Assembly (NCBI GenBank): GCA_003567495.1
Contig: PWZK01000108.1
Span: 1-5,449, forward strand
Direction: 5' to 3'
Source: Candidatus Brocadiaceae bacterium
Lineage (GTDB): Bacteria; Planctomycetota; Brocadiia; SM23-32
DNA length: 5,449 bases
In this document: in pieces, positions 5,239 to 5,449 of the stretch
How the letters are laid out: each line of letters begins with the position of its first letter
Position numbering within the stretch: the first letter of the stretch is position 1
Position numbers and translations under genes: made by a program
The notes under the pieces: generated by a model
Seen by the model: the letters and a program-made list of their open reading frames with translations, nothing else
Database searches by the model: none
Told to the model about the DNA's origin: nothing

Positions 5239-5331
5239 AGGAATTTGCGCTGTTACGTTTTTTGCGTATCTCGGAACGCAGATTGTTCAGAGATTATCCC
5301 TGTTTCCAGAAATTACCGGACGCAAAATCCT
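5239..5331 (-). repeat. Element B: 93-bp foldback repeat, inverted copy of 1299-1391
   Basis: This copy is the same length as element A and matches its reverse complement at 86 of 93 positions. The terminal arms are AGGAATTTGCGC (5239-5250) and ACGCAAAATCCT (5320-5331), which now carry two differences from perfect pairing. The central stem is TCTCGGAAC (5269-5277) with GTTCAGAGA (5285-5293), eight pairs and one G.A mismatch. Similarity to the flank of A continues weakly to about 5341. The strand is assigned by analogy with element A, whose plus sense corresponds to minus here. Plus-strand frames through it (from 5186 and 5197) share a peptide with the frame through A because the DNA is repeated; I do not take that as evidence of coding. 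Confidence 0.85.
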
Positions 5332-5386
5332 TCTGTTTCCTTCGGAAAGGGTTCAGGAAGAGTTTGGACGGCAAAATCATCTTTTC

Positions 5387-5399
5387 GAGGCACAGCCTC
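5387..5399. repeat. GC-rich 13-bp palindrome next to element B
   Basis: GAGGCACAGCCTC is a perfect 5-bp inverted repeat around ACA. It lies on the same side of element B as GGGGGCAGCCCCC does of element A, with 55 rather than 35 intervening bases. The rest of 5332-5449 holds no recognised gene. Confidence 0.5.
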
Positions 5400-5449
5400 C
5401 CCGCAAAAGGTGTTTTTTACTCTTTAAGTCACTACTGTCCAATTAAAAG

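Overview
The window looks like a chromosomal stretch of a free-living, probably anaerobic bacterium. It carries a housekeeping recombination gene, an iron-sulfur aldo/keto reductase, a tRNA-Leu with an encoded CCA end, and recognisable sigma70-type promoters. The RuvB arginine-finger region reads PLRSRF where proteobacterial RuvB has PLRDRF. I recall that form from the Planctomycetes-Verrucomicrobia-Lentisphaerae group, and a sialidase-like gene remnant would suit the same group, but the placement is tentative and based on memory only.

Layout. 1-215: a 10-base C run and a two-copy 36-bp tandem repeat, no gene. 216-1197: a REP-associated Y1/HUH transposase (RAYT) on the minus strand, bracketed by two related 40-nt hairpins; the stop codon lies inside the left one. 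1198-1493: a spacer with a perfect TATAAT box, a GC-rich palindrome, an A-rich tract, a 93-bp structured repeat (element A) and a near-consensus promoter for ruvB. 1494-3228: ruvB followed on the same strand by a PHP-family metallo-phosphoesterase, 34 bp apart and probably co-transcribed. 3229-3711: a broken minus-strand gene resembling the N-terminus of an epoxyqueuosine-reductase-like iron-sulfur protein. 3712-4897: a minus-strand block of tRNA-Leu(UAA) and an aldo/keto reductase with a C-terminal two-cluster ferredoxin domain. 4965-5162: the C-terminal remnant of a sialidase-like (BNR/Asp-box) protein. 5163-5449: a second, oppositely oriented copy of the 93-bp element (element B) and another GC-rich palindrome, no convincing gene.

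How it fits together. ruvB (Holliday-junction motor) and the PHP enzyme look like an ordinary two-gene unit, with no ruvA or ruvC nearby. The aldo/keto reductase is an independent redox enzyme downstream of a tRNA. The notable part is the repeat and mobile material: a single-strand transposase with hairpin ends, and an inverted pair of elements A and B enclosing about 4 kb. The few differences between A and B mostly preserve pairing, through G.U wobbles, in one strand sense only. Together with the two gene remnants this points to a region reshaped by repeats and deletions. The best candidate for something undescribed is the A/B element, possibly a transcribed structured RNA or a foldback element.
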